Positions 28,117-36,372 of a stretch of DNA of 64,000 nt are shown piece by piece. Position 1 is the first letter of the stretch, and each line of letters begins with the position of its first letter. This stretch comes from Comamonas testosteroni (GTDB taxonomy: Bacteria; Pseudomonadota; Gammaproteobacteria; Burkholderiales; Burkholderiaceae_C): positions 2,204,501 through 2,268,500 of the forward strand of contig NZ_CP129672.1 of assembly GCF_030505195.1 (NCBI RefSeq), read 5' to 3'. The notes under the pieces were generated by a model. That model worked only from the letters and a program-made list of their open reading frames with translations, was not told the origin of the DNA and ran no database searches. Made by a program: the position numbers and the translations under genes.

Positions 28117-28476
28117 TCAACCTGACACCTGCGCCAGCTGCAAGCCCCCGGAATCCAGTCGCTTGGCTGTGGCACGCGGGCCTTGCTGACGAGTCTTGTA
28201 GCGCATCACCACACGGTCGAGTTTGTCGGCCAGGGCGTCCACGGCGGCATAGAGGTCGAAATGCTGCGTTTCCACGAACAAGTCTTGGCCTTTAACGCGC
28301 ACCGTGCAACCGGCGCGCTGTCGTTTGTCTTTTTCCTTTTGCTTGTGGACTGTGAGCAGTACCTTCACGTCCACAACCTGATCGAAGTGCCTGAGAATGC
28401 GTTCCAGCTTGGCCATGACATAGCTGCGCAGCGAGGGAGTGACCTCCAGGTGATGCCCGCTAATCGTCAAATTCAT
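28117..28476 (-). CDS. hpf: Ribosome hibernation promoting factor
   Basis: A 119-residue short-form HPF that binds the 30S decoding site and promotes 100S dimers in stationary phase. MNLTISGHHLEVTPSLRSYV and the HFDLYAAVDALADKLDRVV helix are characteristic. AAGGAGTG lies upstream of the ATG at 28476. The gene order hpf-ptsN-hprK is the usual Burkholderiales arrangement, although rpoN, often placed before hpf, is absent here. The frame is open well upstream but without similarity. Confidence 0.95.
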   Translation of the reverse strand: MNLTISGHHLEVTPSLRSYVMAKLERILRHFDQVVDVKVLLTVHKQKEKDKRQRAGCTVRVKGQDLFVETQHFDLYAAVDALADKLDRVVMRYKTRQQGPRATAKRLDSGGLQLAQVSG

Positions 28477-28918
28477 AACAAAACACTCCTTAGCTCTCGG
28501 TGAAATCACTGCGGTTTCACAGCGCCTGATGGCTGTGCCGCAGCCTGGCAGTTCGGAATGCGCATTCGTCTTTGCTGTGAATCCACTATGCGCCCGCCCC
28601 ACACCAAAGGCAACGAAATGACCGTGATAGCGCAGGCTCGCCAGGGGCCTTGTTTGACGGTTTGATGACAGCCGGTTTTGCCGCCACAATGAGTGGCTTT
28701 GACCCGTATGCAAGGGATACGCCTGCATGCCCCAGGGCCTCGATCGCAGCAGGCACGCACTGGCAAAGACCGTGACCGTCCAAACCCCTGCCTGCGCCAT
28801 TAAAATCGCGTTTTTACGCAGCCGCCTCTCGGGCCTGCGACGCTGGCAGCCCCTTGGGCTTTCAGGCGCCTGCTGACCGACTGCACGCCTGAATTGCCTG
28901 ACAGCCCCTATCTCGACC
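28477..28918. other. Intergenic stretch between hpf and purC
   Basis: About 440 bases between divergent genes, which must hold both promoters. No gene is convincing on either strand, and I did not find a riboswitch, a clear sigma-54 site or a hairpin of note. Confidence 0.45.
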
Positions 28919-29836
28919 ATGACCACCCAGCCCTCCGCCCTGCATACCTCCAACATTGCCTCGCTGCCCCTGCTCGCGCGCGGCAAGGTCCGCGACAACT
29001 ACGCCGTGGGCGATGACCGCATCCTGATGGTGGCCTCCGACCGCCTGTCCGCCTTTGACGTGATCATGGGCGAGCCCATCCCAGGCAAGGGCGTGCTGCT
29101 GACGCAGATGGCGCTGTTCTGGTTCGACAAGCTGGGCCATATCTGCCCCAACCACCTGACCGGCGAAGCGCCCGAGTCCGTGGTCAAGCCCGAAGAAGTC
29201 AAGCAGGTCGAGGGCCGCTCCATGCTGGTCAAGCGCCTCAAGCCCGTGCTGATCGAGGCCGTGGTGCGCGGCTACCTGGCCGGCAGCGGCTGGAAGGAAT
29301 ATCAGGAATCGCAATCGGTCTGCGGCGTGAAGCTGCCCGCCGGCCTGACCAATGCCGCCAAGCTGCCCGAGCCCATCTACACCCCTGCGGCCAAGGCCGA
29401 AATGGGTGACCATGACGAGAACATCACCTACGAACGCACCGTGGAGATGGTGGGCGAGCAGCTGGCAGCCCAGATCCGCGACACCGCCATCCGCATCTAC
29501 AAGGAAGCGGCCGAGATCGCTCTGACCAAGGGCATGATCATTGCCGACACCAAGTTCGAGTTCGGCCTGACCGAAGACGGCACCCTGGTGCTGATGGACG
29601 AGGTGCTGACCCCCGACAGCTCGCGCTACTGGCCTGTGGAAGGCTACGAGGACGCGCTGGCCAAGGGCGAGAACCCCCCCAGCTACGACAAGCAGTTCGT
29701 GCGCGACTGGCTGGAGCAGGCGCAGGTCAACGGCAAGGTCTGGGACAAGAAGGCTCCCGCGCCCCGCCTGCCCAAGGAAGTGATCGACAGGACGGCGGCC
29801 AAGTACCGCGAAGCGCTGGATCGCCTGACCGCCTGA
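28919..29836 (+). CDS. purC: Phosphoribosylaminoimidazole-succinocarboxamide synthase
   Basis: A 305-residue SAICAR synthetase of purine biosynthesis, joining aspartate to CAIR with ATP. The motifs [26 protein letters not shown] and DTKFEFGL are intact. The length is that of the longer bacterial/fungal form. It is monocistronic with a terminator after the stop. Codon bias is strong. Confidence 0.97.
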   Translation: MTTQPSALHTSNIASLPLLARGKVRDNYAVGDDRILMVASDRLSAFDVIMGEPIPGKGVLLTQMALFWFDKLGHICPNHLTGEAPESVVKPEEVKQVEGRSMLVKRLKPVLIEAVVRGYLAGSGWKEYQESQSVCGVKLPAGLTNAAKLPEPIYTPAAKAEMGDHDENITYERTVEMVGEQLAAQIRDTAIRIYKEAAEIALTKGMIIADTKFEFGLTEDGTLVLMDEVLTPDSSRYWPVEGYEDALAKGENPPSYDKQFVRDWLEQAQVNGKVWDKKAPAPRLPKEVIDRTAAKYREALDRLTA

Positions 29837-29856
29837 GCGATCAGCCCCAAGCAAAC

Positions 29857-29894
29857 AAAAGGCCCCCGGAAAAGAAATCCGGGGGCCTTTTTTT
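29857..29894 (+). terminator. Rho-independent terminator after purC
   Basis: AAAGGCCCCCGGA and TCCGGGGGCCTTT arms with a seven-base loop and a long T run. Confidence 0.95.
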
Positions 29895-29922
29895 GATAGC
29901 TGCTTGCGCTTATAGATAAAGG
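29891..29922 (-). repeat. Dispersed extragenic repeat, copy 4 (left arm of a long hairpin)
   Basis: TTTTGATAGCTGC then TTGCGCTTATAGATAAAGG. Directly abuts the purC terminator and pairs with copy 5. Confidence 0.75.
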
Positions 29923-29950
29923 ATTTCAGCTTGAAATAATGCTGAAATCC

Positions 29951-29981
29951 TTTATGGACAAGCGCTTACAGCTATGTTTTT
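29951..29981 (+). repeat. Dispersed extragenic repeat, copy 5 (right arm of a long hairpin)
   Basis: TTTATGGACAAGCGCTTAC then AGCTATGTTTTT. Together with copy 4 and the inner perfect arms ATAAAGGATTTCAGC / GCTGAAATCCTTTAT it makes an inverted repeat of about 35 bases per arm between the convergent purC and slyD genes. It reaches the slyD stop codon. Confidence 0.75.
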
Positions 29982-30465
29982 AGTGGTGATGGCCGTGACC
30001 GCCGTGCACATGCTTGTGGGCAATTTCTTCTTCGGAGGCCTCACGCACTTCGTTGACCACCGCGCTGAAGCGCAGCGCGAAACCGGCCAGGGGGTGGTTG
30101 CCGTCCAGCAGCACCACGGGGCCCTTGATCTTCACCACGTTGTAGATCTGGGGCAGGCCCTGGTCGTTGGTGCCGCGCAGCTGGCCGCCCACCTTCACGC
30201 CCGCAGGGAACTCGCCCTTGGGGATGGTGCGCTTGAGGCTTTCGTCGCGCTCGCCGAAGGCGTCCGCCACAGCCAGATCCACGGTCACGGTATCGCCTTT
30301 TTGCTTGCCATCCAGAGCGGCTTCGACCTTGGCGAAGATGTTGTCATAGCCGCCGTGCAGATAGGCCACATCGCCCTTGTCCAGCAGTTTGATGGCCACG
30401 CCGCCCGCGAGCAGCTCGTGAATCTTGTAGTTGATGGTGACGGCAGTGTCTTTGGTGATGTTCAT
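29980..30465 (-). CDS. slyD: FKBP-type peptidyl-prolyl isomerase, SlyD-like
   Basis: A 161-residue SlyD-type chaperone/isomerase. It has the FKBP core interrupted by the insert-in-flap domain and a His-rich C-terminal tail (HKHVHGGHGHHH) that binds nickel and other metals. It is cytosolic, helping protein folding and possibly metalloenzyme maturation. The ATG at 30465 begins the family N-terminus MNITKDTAVTINYKI. It is convergent with purC; the two are separated by a long inverted repeat. Confidence 0.93.
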   Translation of the reverse strand: MNITKDTAVTINYKIHELLAGGVAIKLLDKGDVAYLHGGYDNIFAKVEAALDGKQKGDTVTVDLAVADAFGERDESLKRTIPKGEFPAGVKVGGQLRGTNDQGLPQIYNVVKIKGPVVLLDGNHPLAGFALRFSAVVNEVREASEEEIAHKHVHGGHGHHH

Positions 30466-30542
30466 GACGGTGGATTTCGAGTGGGGCGGTGCCTGAACCC
30501 GAGTCATGCACCGCACAAAGCTGCCATTGTCGGCGACTCGGG

Positions 30543-31520
30543 CTATTCCAGTGTCACGCCCGTGGCCTTAACCACGCCGCGCCATTTGTCCACATCGGCG
30601 CGGATCTGCTGCGCAAAGGCCTCGGGCCTGCTGGCCACAGGCTCGGCGCCCAGGCTGCGCAGCTGCCGGGTCACCTCGGGGTCGCGCACGGCCTGGGCAA
30701 CTGCCGTCTGCAGCGTGTCGAGCACCGCCTTGGGCGTTCCCGCCGGAGCCAGCAGGCCGAACCAGCCCGAGACCTCGTAGCCGGGCACGCTTTCGGCGAC
30801 GGTGGGGATGTCTGCCGCCCCGGGCCAGCGCTGTGCCGTGGTCACGGCCAGCGCCCGGAGCTTGCCGCTGCGCACAAAGGCGATGGTGGACGGCAGATTG
30901 TCGAAGCCTGCCTGTATCTGCCCGCCCATGAGATCGGTGAGCATGGGCGATGCGCCCTTGTAAGGCACATGGGTCATGTCCACGCCGGCCATCATCTTGA
31001 GCAGCTCGGCGCTCATGTGTGGAGAGCCGCCGGGGCTGGTCGAGCCGAAGTTGATCTGCCCGGGCCTGGACTTGGCCAGCGCCAGCAACTCGCCCAGGGT
31101 GCGCGCGGGAACGCTGGGATGGACCACGATGATGTTGGGCGTGCTGGCCACCACGGTGACGGGCGCGAAGTCCTTGACGGCGTCATAGGGCAGGTTTTTC
31201 TGCAGCGCCGAGTTGATGCCGTGCGAGCTGGCCGTTCCCATGACCAGGGTGTAGCCGTCGGCAGCGGCCTGGGCCACGGCCACCGAGCCTATGGCACCGC
31301 TGGCGCCGGCCCGGTTCTCGACGACGAAAGGCTGACGCAGCCGCTCGGACAGCTGGGCCGCCGCCAGCCGCGCGATGATGTCCGTGGTGCCTCCTGCCGG
31401 ATAGGGCACGATGATGCGCACGGGCTTGGCGGGATAGGTCGGGGCCTGCGCGAAGGCGACGGCCGTGCAGGCCGCCATGGCCAGCGCGGCAGCCAGGGCG
31501 CGAAACAGATGCGAAGTCAT
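30543..31520 (-). CDS. Bug-family solute-binding protein 1 (TctC-like)
   Basis: A 325-residue periplasmic binding protein of the Bug/TctC type with signal peptide ending about AFA-QAPTYP. The typical blocks KPVRIIVPYPAGGTTDIIAR, VENRAGASGAIG and HVPYKGASPMLTDLMGGQIQAGFDN are present. No TctA/TctB membrane partners are nearby, as is common for Bug proteins in Burkholderiales. CAGGAGAC precedes the ATG at 31520. It lies downstream of the AtuA-like pair on the same strand, so its ligand is probably the acid degraded by that unit. Confidence 0.92.
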   Translation of the reverse strand: MTSHLFRALAAALAMAACTAVAFAQAPTYPAKPVRIIVPYPAGGTTDIIARLAAAQLSERLRQPFVVENRAGASGAIGSVAVAQAAADGYTLVMGTASSHGINSALQKNLPYDAVKDFAPVTVVASTPNIIVVHPSVPARTLGELLALAKSRPGQINFGSTSPGGSPHMSAELLKMMAGVDMTHVPYKGASPMLTDLMGGQIQAGFDNLPSTIAFVRSGKLRALAVTTAQRWPGAADIPTVAESVPGYEVSGWFGLLAPAGTPKAVLDTLQTAVAQAVRDPEVTRQLRSLGAEPVASRPEAFAQQIRADVDKWRGVVKATGVTLE

Positions 31521-31587
31521 TGCGGTGTCTCCTGGTGGTGTTTTTTGGAATATGCGGCAGATGCCCGTACTGGATGTCGGTGCCAGT

Positions 31588-31962
31588 TCAGCCCGGCGCA
31601 CGGCTGCGCAGCAGCGGAACCAGCGCTGCGGGCACGAGCAGCTCGAAGCCCAGGATGGCCGCCGACAGCGCCTTGCCGTAGTTGTCCACCGACAGGCTGC
31701 GCGAGACGCCGCCGCCCAGCGCACCGTGCGCCACGAAGTTCAGCGCGTGCAGGTTATCGGCCTCGTAGCGCAGCACCTCGCCGGTGATGGCCCGGCCATG
31801 AAAGGCCTTGAAGCGTTCGGCGCTCAGCTGCTGCTTGAGCAGCGCATAGAGCTCGGGCTCATAGGCAAACACGGCGATGTTGGAAGTATTGCCCTTGTCG
31901 CCCGAGCGCGTGTGCGCCACCCGCTCCAGCGGCACCCGGATGTCCTGGTTCATGTCCTGCAT
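31588..31962 (-). CDS. AtuA-related small subunit
   Basis: A 124-residue protein matching the small C-terminal domain found in AtuA-like proteins: VPLERVAHTRSGDKGNTSNIAVFAY near the start, and HALNFVAHGALGGGVSRSLSVDNYGK later. It lies 15 bases after the AtuA-like large gene, and the two together equal one full-length AtuA-type protein, so a two-subunit complex is inferred. Its role in terpenoid or hydroxyacid breakdown is not established. Confidence 0.83.
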   Translation of the reverse strand: MQDMNQDIRVPLERVAHTRSGDKGNTSNIAVFAYEPELYALLKQQLSAERFKAFHGRAITGEVLRYEADNLHALNFVAHGALGGGVSRSLSVDNYGKALSAAILGFELLVPAALVPLLRSRAPG

Positions 31963-31977
31963 GCTTTGCTCTCCTGC

Positions 31978-33339
31978 TCAGCTCGTGAAGTAGTCGATAT
32001 GCGCCGTCACCTGCTCGCGCGCCACCAGCGAGGACCACACGCCTATCACCTCGCGCGTGCGCTCCTGATGCGGCACGCGCTTGCCGGTGTGGGCAATCCC
32101 CGAGACCGCCATGCCGTCCACTTCCCGCCCCACCTTGACCGCCTCCTCGCGCGAACGGGTACGAGCCGCCACGCGCACGGCCACTTCATAGGGCTCGGGC
32201 GCATCCGCCGGGGTGGCAGCGCCATGCACGGCATTCAGGCCGAGGAAGTCGATGCGCACCTCTTCAGCATCGAGCTTCACGATGCGCAAGCGCTCCTCCA
32301 GGATGCGCCTGGCCAGCTGGGCGCGGCGCAGCGCGCCGGGGCCGGCGTAGAAGAACATGTCCTCGCCGATGAAGCCTTCGGTGCATCCCATGGAGACCTT
32401 GAGCGTGGGCGTGCGCGGCTTGCCAGTGAGACCCGTCACGCGCACGCGGTCCGGCGCCAGCTGCTCGATGCGGGCCTGTGTGAAGTCGACCACCACATCG
32501 GGCGTGATGTAGTTCGCGGGGTCGTGCACCTCGTAGAGCATCTGCTCCTTGACTGTCTGCAAGCTGATCATGCCGCCCGTGCCGTCCACCTTGGACAGGG
32601 TCACGCCGCCTTCGGCATCGACCTCGGCGATGGGAAAGGCCAGGTTCCAGGGCTCAGGCACGTCCTTGAGGCCCGGATCGGCAAAATACCCCCCGGTGAC
32701 CTGGGCCCCGCACTCCATCAGATGGCCTATCGCACTGCCGGCTCCCACGCGCTCATGGTCCAGCAGGTCCCAGCCGAACTCATGCGCCATGGGGGCCAGA
32801 AACAGCGAAGGGTCGGCCACCCGGCCCGTGACCACGATCTGCGCGCCTTCAGCCAGAGCGTCGACGATGGGGCCGGCCCCGAGATAGGCTTCTGCCGAGA
32901 TCAGCGAGTGGGCAATGCTCTGCGTGGGCTCGCCGGTCTCCAGGATGGTGGGGGCCAGCGACAGCACGCGGTCGGTGATCAGGCTGCCGCCCACGGCCGC
33001 CACCTTGACGCCGGTGATGTCCAGCTCGCGCAGCAGCTCGACGATGCGCCGGGCCGCGCCCTGCGGGTTGATCCAGCCCTGGTTGGAGATGATGCGCGTG
33101 CCCTGGCGCATGCATGCAGGCAGCACGGCGCGCATGCGGTCGTCGAGATAGGTGTCGTAGCCCGGGAAGGACGGGTCCCGTCTGGCCCTGACCTGCGCGG
33201 CGGAGACCGTGGCCTCGGCCATGGTCTCGAAGCACAGGTAGTCGAGCCGGCCATGCTCGGCGTTGAGCGCCGCGGGCTCGATGCGGTCACCCCACCAGGC
33301 GGCTCCCGCGCCTATGCGCAGGATCTTGCTGTCATTCAT
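31978..33339 (-). CDS. Acyclic terpene utilisation AtuA-like (DUF1446) protein
   Basis: A 453-residue protein of the AtuA/DUF1446 family, starting KILRIGAGAAWWGDRIEPA. Internal blocks such as RIISNQGWINPQGAARRI, VVTGRVADPSLFLAPMAHEFGWD and LSKVDGTGGMISLQTVKEQMLYEVHDPANYITPD are characteristic. In Pseudomonas, atuA is required for citronellol/geraniol use, but related genes occur with many Bug and LysR clusters where the substrate is unknown. The ATG at 33339 is chosen by family start; the longer frame is unsupported. It is divergent from a LysR gene, its probable regulator. Confidence 0.86.
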   Translation of the reverse strand: MNDSKILRIGAGAAWWGDRIEPAALNAEHGRLDYLCFETMAEATVSAAQVRARRDPSFPGYDTYLDDRMRAVLPACMRQGTRIISNQGWINPQGAARRIVELLRELDITGVKVAAVGGSLITDRVLSLAPTILETGEPTQSIAHSLISAEAYLGAGPIVDALAEGAQIVVTGRVADPSLFLAPMAHEFGWDLLDHERVGAGSAIGHLMECGAQVTGGYFADPGLKDVPEPWNLAFPIAEVDAEGGVTLSKVDGTGGMISLQTVKEQMLYEVHDPANYITPDVVVDFTQARIEQLAPDRVRVTGLTGKPRTPTLKVSMGCTEGFIGEDMFFYAGPGALRRAQLARRILEERLRIVKLDAEEVRIDFLGLNAVHGAATPADAPEPYEVAVRVAARTRSREEAVKVGREVDGMAVSGIAHTGKRVPHQERTREVIGVWSSLVAREQVTAHIDYFTS

Positions 33340-33358
33340 TGCGCTTGTCTCCGTTGTT

Positions 33359-33433
33359 CCCCCAGACCTGGGGGCTGAAGCCATTCTGTACAGTCGTTTT
33401 TCAAGAGACAACGCATGCGCGCGCACAGCGCAT
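33359..33433. promoter_or_regulatory. Divergent control region of the AtuA-like unit
   Basis: Contains the palindrome CCCCCAG-AC-CTGGGGG (33359-33374) and a second inverted pair ATGCGC/GCGCAT (33415-33433) between the divergent AtuA-like and LysR genes. Either could be a LysR binding site; the assignment is inference from position and symmetry. Confidence 0.4.
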
Positions 33434-33466
33434 GTGAATCAATTTCACAGGGAGCGAAGACCTTAG

Positions 33467-34354
33467 ATGGACCAGTTCGGCGAGATGACGGTATTCCTGC
33501 GCGTGATCGAGGAAGGTAGTTTTTCCGGTGCCGGCCGAAGGCTTGGGATGTCGCCTTCGGCGGTGAGCAAGCTCATCGCGCGCATGGAGGCACGACTTGG
33601 CGTGCGGCTGTTCGAGCGGATTGCCGCAGCCATACGCCTCACCCAAGAAGGCGAGCGCTTTCGCATCGCCAGCCAGCGCGTGGTGCAGACCATGGAGCAG
33701 GCCGAGGCCTGTGTGCGCGTGGCCGATGCCGAAATCTCGGGCACGGTGCGCATCCATACGGCGCTGACCACGGCCAAGTACCTGGTGGCACCGCGCCTGC
33801 ACCTGCTGCTTGACCGGCATCCGCGCCTGCATCTGGACTTCGTCCTTGGCACGGAACGCGGCGACTTCGTACGCCAGGGCATAGACGTCGCCATCCACAG
33901 CGGCAGGCCAACGGAGCAGACGCTGATCGGCCGCCCGCTGATGCTCAGGCCCTGGGTGATAGCCGCGGCTCCGCAGTATCTCGAGCGCTTTGGCCATCCC
34001 GAACAACCCGAGGACCTGCTGCAGCACCGCTGCCTGAACTTCACCATACGCACGCAGTGGAACCGCTGGACCTTCCACGAGGAAGGCGGGCTCAAGACCA
34101 TAGACATCCCCAGCCACATCGGCGCCAACCAGGGCGAGCTGTTGCGCAGCCTGGCATTGCTGGGCCACGGCGTGGTGCGGCTGGCCCACTTCCACATCGC
34201 CGCCGACCTGGAGCGCGGAACCCTCGTGCCGCTGCTGCCGCAGTTCCAGGAGCGCAGCGAGGACGACCGCTTCTATCTGCTGTATCCGCGCGGCAGGTCC
34301 CTGGCACCGCGCGTGCGCGCCGTGGTGGATTTTCTCGCAGGAGAGTTCAGCTGA
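33467..34354 (+). CDS. LysR-family regulator 1 (AtuA unit)
   Basis: A 295-residue LTTR with N-terminal helix-turn-helix (about 18-45, including GSFSGAGRRLGMSPSAVSKLIARME) and a periplasmic-binding-protein-like effector domain. It is divergent from the AtuA-like gene with about 125 bases between, the usual arrangement for an activator of a catabolic unit. The effector is probably the substrate or a CoA intermediate, which is unknown. It is convergent with the next LysR gene. Confidence 0.93.
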   Translation: MDQFGEMTVFLRVIEEGSFSGAGRRLGMSPSAVSKLIARMEARLGVRLFERIAAAIRLTQEGERFRIASQRVVQTMEQAEACVRVADAEISGTVRIHTALTTAKYLVAPRLHLLLDRHPRLHLDFVLGTERGDFVRQGIDVAIHSGRPTEQTLIGRPLMLRPWVIAAAPQYLERFGHPEQPEDLLQHRCLNFTIRTQWNRWTFHEEGGLKTIDIPSHIGANQGELLRSLALLGHGVVRLAHFHIAADLERGTLVPLLPQFQERSEDDRFYLLYPRGRSLAPRVRAVVDFLAGEFS

Positions 34355-34361
34355 GCGGGCG

Positions 34362-35279
34362 TCACCCCAGGCATTGCCGCGCGCAGTCGAGCAGGCTGCG
34401 CGCCCAGCGCGCACGGGCCGAGGTGTTGAGCCACAGCAGGCCGACCTTGCGAGCGTCCGGGGCGCGGTCGCCCGTGCCGCCAGACCCGCAGCCCGTGCTC
34501 CCGTCCGGCAGCGCCAGCGCACACACCTCGCGTCCCTGGGCCAGTACGCTGCCGATGTCGGGCACCAGGCCTACGCCCAGCCCCTGGTCGACCATCATGG
34601 CCACGGCCAGGACCGAGTTGAGTTCCATGCGCTCCACGGGAACTATGCCCTGGGCCTTGAGGTAGCGGTCGGCCAGGCGCCCGCCGGCCAGCGCGCGGTC
34701 ATAGCGCACCAGGGGGCGGCTGCGCAGCAGCGCCAGCGGGTCCTGATGCGCGTCCTCACGGCGGCACAGCACGACCAGGGGTTCGTCGCGCAGCTCGGCC
34801 CAGCAGACGGTCTTGGGCAGGTCGAAGGAGGGCTTGAGACAGATCAGCACGTCGAGCTCGGACTGCACCAGGGCGGTGTACAGCTCAGGCGTGAGCCCCG
34901 CACGCACGCTGATGCGCACCTGCTCGTGACGGGCCACGAAGGCCTGCAGGACGGCGGGCAGAAAACCGTGCAGGGCCGTGTTCACCGTGCCCAGGCGCAG
35001 CTCACCGCCATCGGCATCGCCCTGCACCCATTCACGCAGACCGTCGAAGTCCTGCAGCAGCCGCTGCCCGCGCTCGAAAAGGCGCTCGCCGGCTGCGGTG
35101 GCGCGCACGCTGCGGCCATGGCGCACCAGCAGGGCAGCGCCCAGCCCGGTTTCGAGCACGCGCATCTGCTGGGCGATGGCCGAAGGGCTGAGGTCGAGCT
35201 GGCGCGCGGCTTCGGACATGGAGCCGGTCTGCACGACGCGCAAGAAATTGTGTATGTACTTAACGTCCATTTCACACAT
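34362..35279 (-). CDS. LysR-family regulator 2 (PcaB/PcaC unit)
   Basis: A 305-residue LTTR. The winged helix is near the N-terminus (GSMSEAARQLDLSPSAIAQQMRVLE), followed by an effector domain. It starts at the ATG at 35279, or at 35270 three codons later; neither has a strong ribosome-binding site. It is divergent, 90 bases apart, from a Bug protein gene heading the lyase/decarboxylase unit, and is thus the likely regulator. The C-terminal region has a Gly/Ser-rich stretch (DGSTGCGSGGTG) that is unusual for the family. Confidence 0.9.
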   Translation of the reverse strand: MCEMDVKYIHNFLRVVQTGSMSEAARQLDLSPSAIAQQMRVLETGLGAALLVRHGRSVRATAAGERLFERGQRLLQDFDGLREWVQGDADGGELRLGTVNTALHGFLPAVLQAFVARHEQVRISVRAGLTPELYTALVQSELDVLICLKPSFDLPKTVCWAELRDEPLVVLCRREDAHQDPLALLRSRPLVRYDRALAGGRLADRYLKAQGIVPVERMELNSVLAVAMMVDQGLGVGLVPDIGSVLAQGREVCALALPDGSTGCGSGGTGDRAPDARKVGLLWLNTSARARWARSLLDCARQCLG

Positions 35280-35369
35280 TTTCTTCAAACAAATGCCAGC
35301 CGCAAGCCCTGTTTTCCGGCGCTGGCCTGGACCACACTGCGGGCAACGAATTGACAAGGAGACAAGAAA

Positions 35370-36356
35370 ATGCGCGAGTCCGATTTCCTCAGCCGTCGCC
35401 ACTGGCTGTCCATCGCAACGGCCGGCATGGGTGCTGCCGCCCTGCCCGCCTGGGCCCAGCGTCGCAGCACGCGCATCGTCGTGCCTTTCGCGCCCGGCGG
35501 CGGCAACGATGTGCTGGCGCGGCAAATGGCCCACGGCCTCAACGGCTCCCTGGGCTACGGCATGATCGTGGAGAACAAGGCCGGTGCGGGCGGCAATCTG
35601 GGCACGGAGATGGTGGTGCGCGCTCCCGCCGACGGAAGCATCTTCCTGCTCGGCCATACGGGCACGGTGTCCATCAATCCCTCGCTCTACCCGGGCCTCA
35701 AGTTCAATGCCTCCACCGATCTGCAACCGGTAGCCATGTTCGCCTCCTCGGCCTTGCTGCTGGTGGTGCCTGCAGCCTCGCCCGCCAGGAACGTGGCCCA
35801 GCTGGCCGAGTTGCTGCGCCGCCGCAGCGGTGAACTCAACTACGCTTCCAGCGGCGCCGGCACGGGCGGTCACCTCACGGGCGAGATGTTCGCCCATGCC
35901 CTGGGCGCCAGGGCCATCCATGTGCCGTACAAGGGCACCGCGCCATCGCTGACCGATCTGGTCGGCGGCAATGTGGACTTCAGCTTCGGAGTGATCCCGG
36001 CGGCTATGGCCCTGGTCAAGGCCGGCAAGCTGCGCGCCCTGGCCGTGACCGGTGCCAAACGCCAGCCCCAGCTGCCCGATGTGCCTACGGTGGCCGAGTC
36101 CGGTGTGCCGGCCCTGGCGGATTTCGAGAGCTCGCTGACCTATGGCGTGCTGGCCCCCAAGGGCACGACGCAAGAGACCGTCGGCGCGCTGGGTCGCGAC
36201 ATCCTCAAGGTAGCGGCCTCCAGCAGCTTCCAGTCGCGCCTGGAGGTGGAAGGGGCCGTGCCGCTGCTGGGCGACAGCAAACAATACGCAGCCCGCATCC
36301 GCCAGGAAAGCAGCAAATGGGCAGCGGTGATCAAGGCATCGGGAGCCACGGCCTGA
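35370..36356 (+). CDS. Bug-family solute-binding protein 2, Tat-type signal
   Basis: A 328-residue TctC/Bug protein. The N-terminus SRRHWLSIATAGMGAAALPAWAQ carries a twin-arginine-like signal. Core blocks TRIVVPFAPGGGNDVLARQ, VENKAGAGGNLGTE and IHVPYKGTAPSLTDLVGGNVDFSFG follow. ACAAGGAGA precedes the ATG. It is the first gene of a three-gene unit with PcaB- and PcaC-like genes, 16 bases before the next. No membrane transporter components are nearby. The ligand is likely an aromatic acid or a lactone-forming dicarboxylate, an inference from context only. Confidence 0.92.
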   Translation: MRESDFLSRRHWLSIATAGMGAAALPAWAQRRSTRIVVPFAPGGGNDVLARQMAHGLNGSLGYGMIVENKAGAGGNLGTEMVVRAPADGSIFLLGHTGTVSINPSLYPGLKFNASTDLQPVAMFASSALLLVVPAASPARNVAQLAELLRRRSGELNYASSGAGTGGHLTGEMFAHALGARAIHVPYKGTAPSLTDLVGGNVDFSFGVIPAAMALVKAGKLRALAVTGAKRQPQLPDVPTVAESGVPALADFESSLTYGVLAPKGTTQETVGALGRDILKVAASSSFQSRLEVEGAVPLLGDSKQYAARIRQESSKWAAVIKASGATA

Positions 36357-36372
36357 GGCCGGAGCGAGCAAT

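Noticed and set aside
28477..28918. Riboswitch or sigma-54 promoter before purC or hpf
   Set aside because: No PRPP or purine riboswitch-like fold and no TGGCAC-N5-TTGC site could be found by eye.
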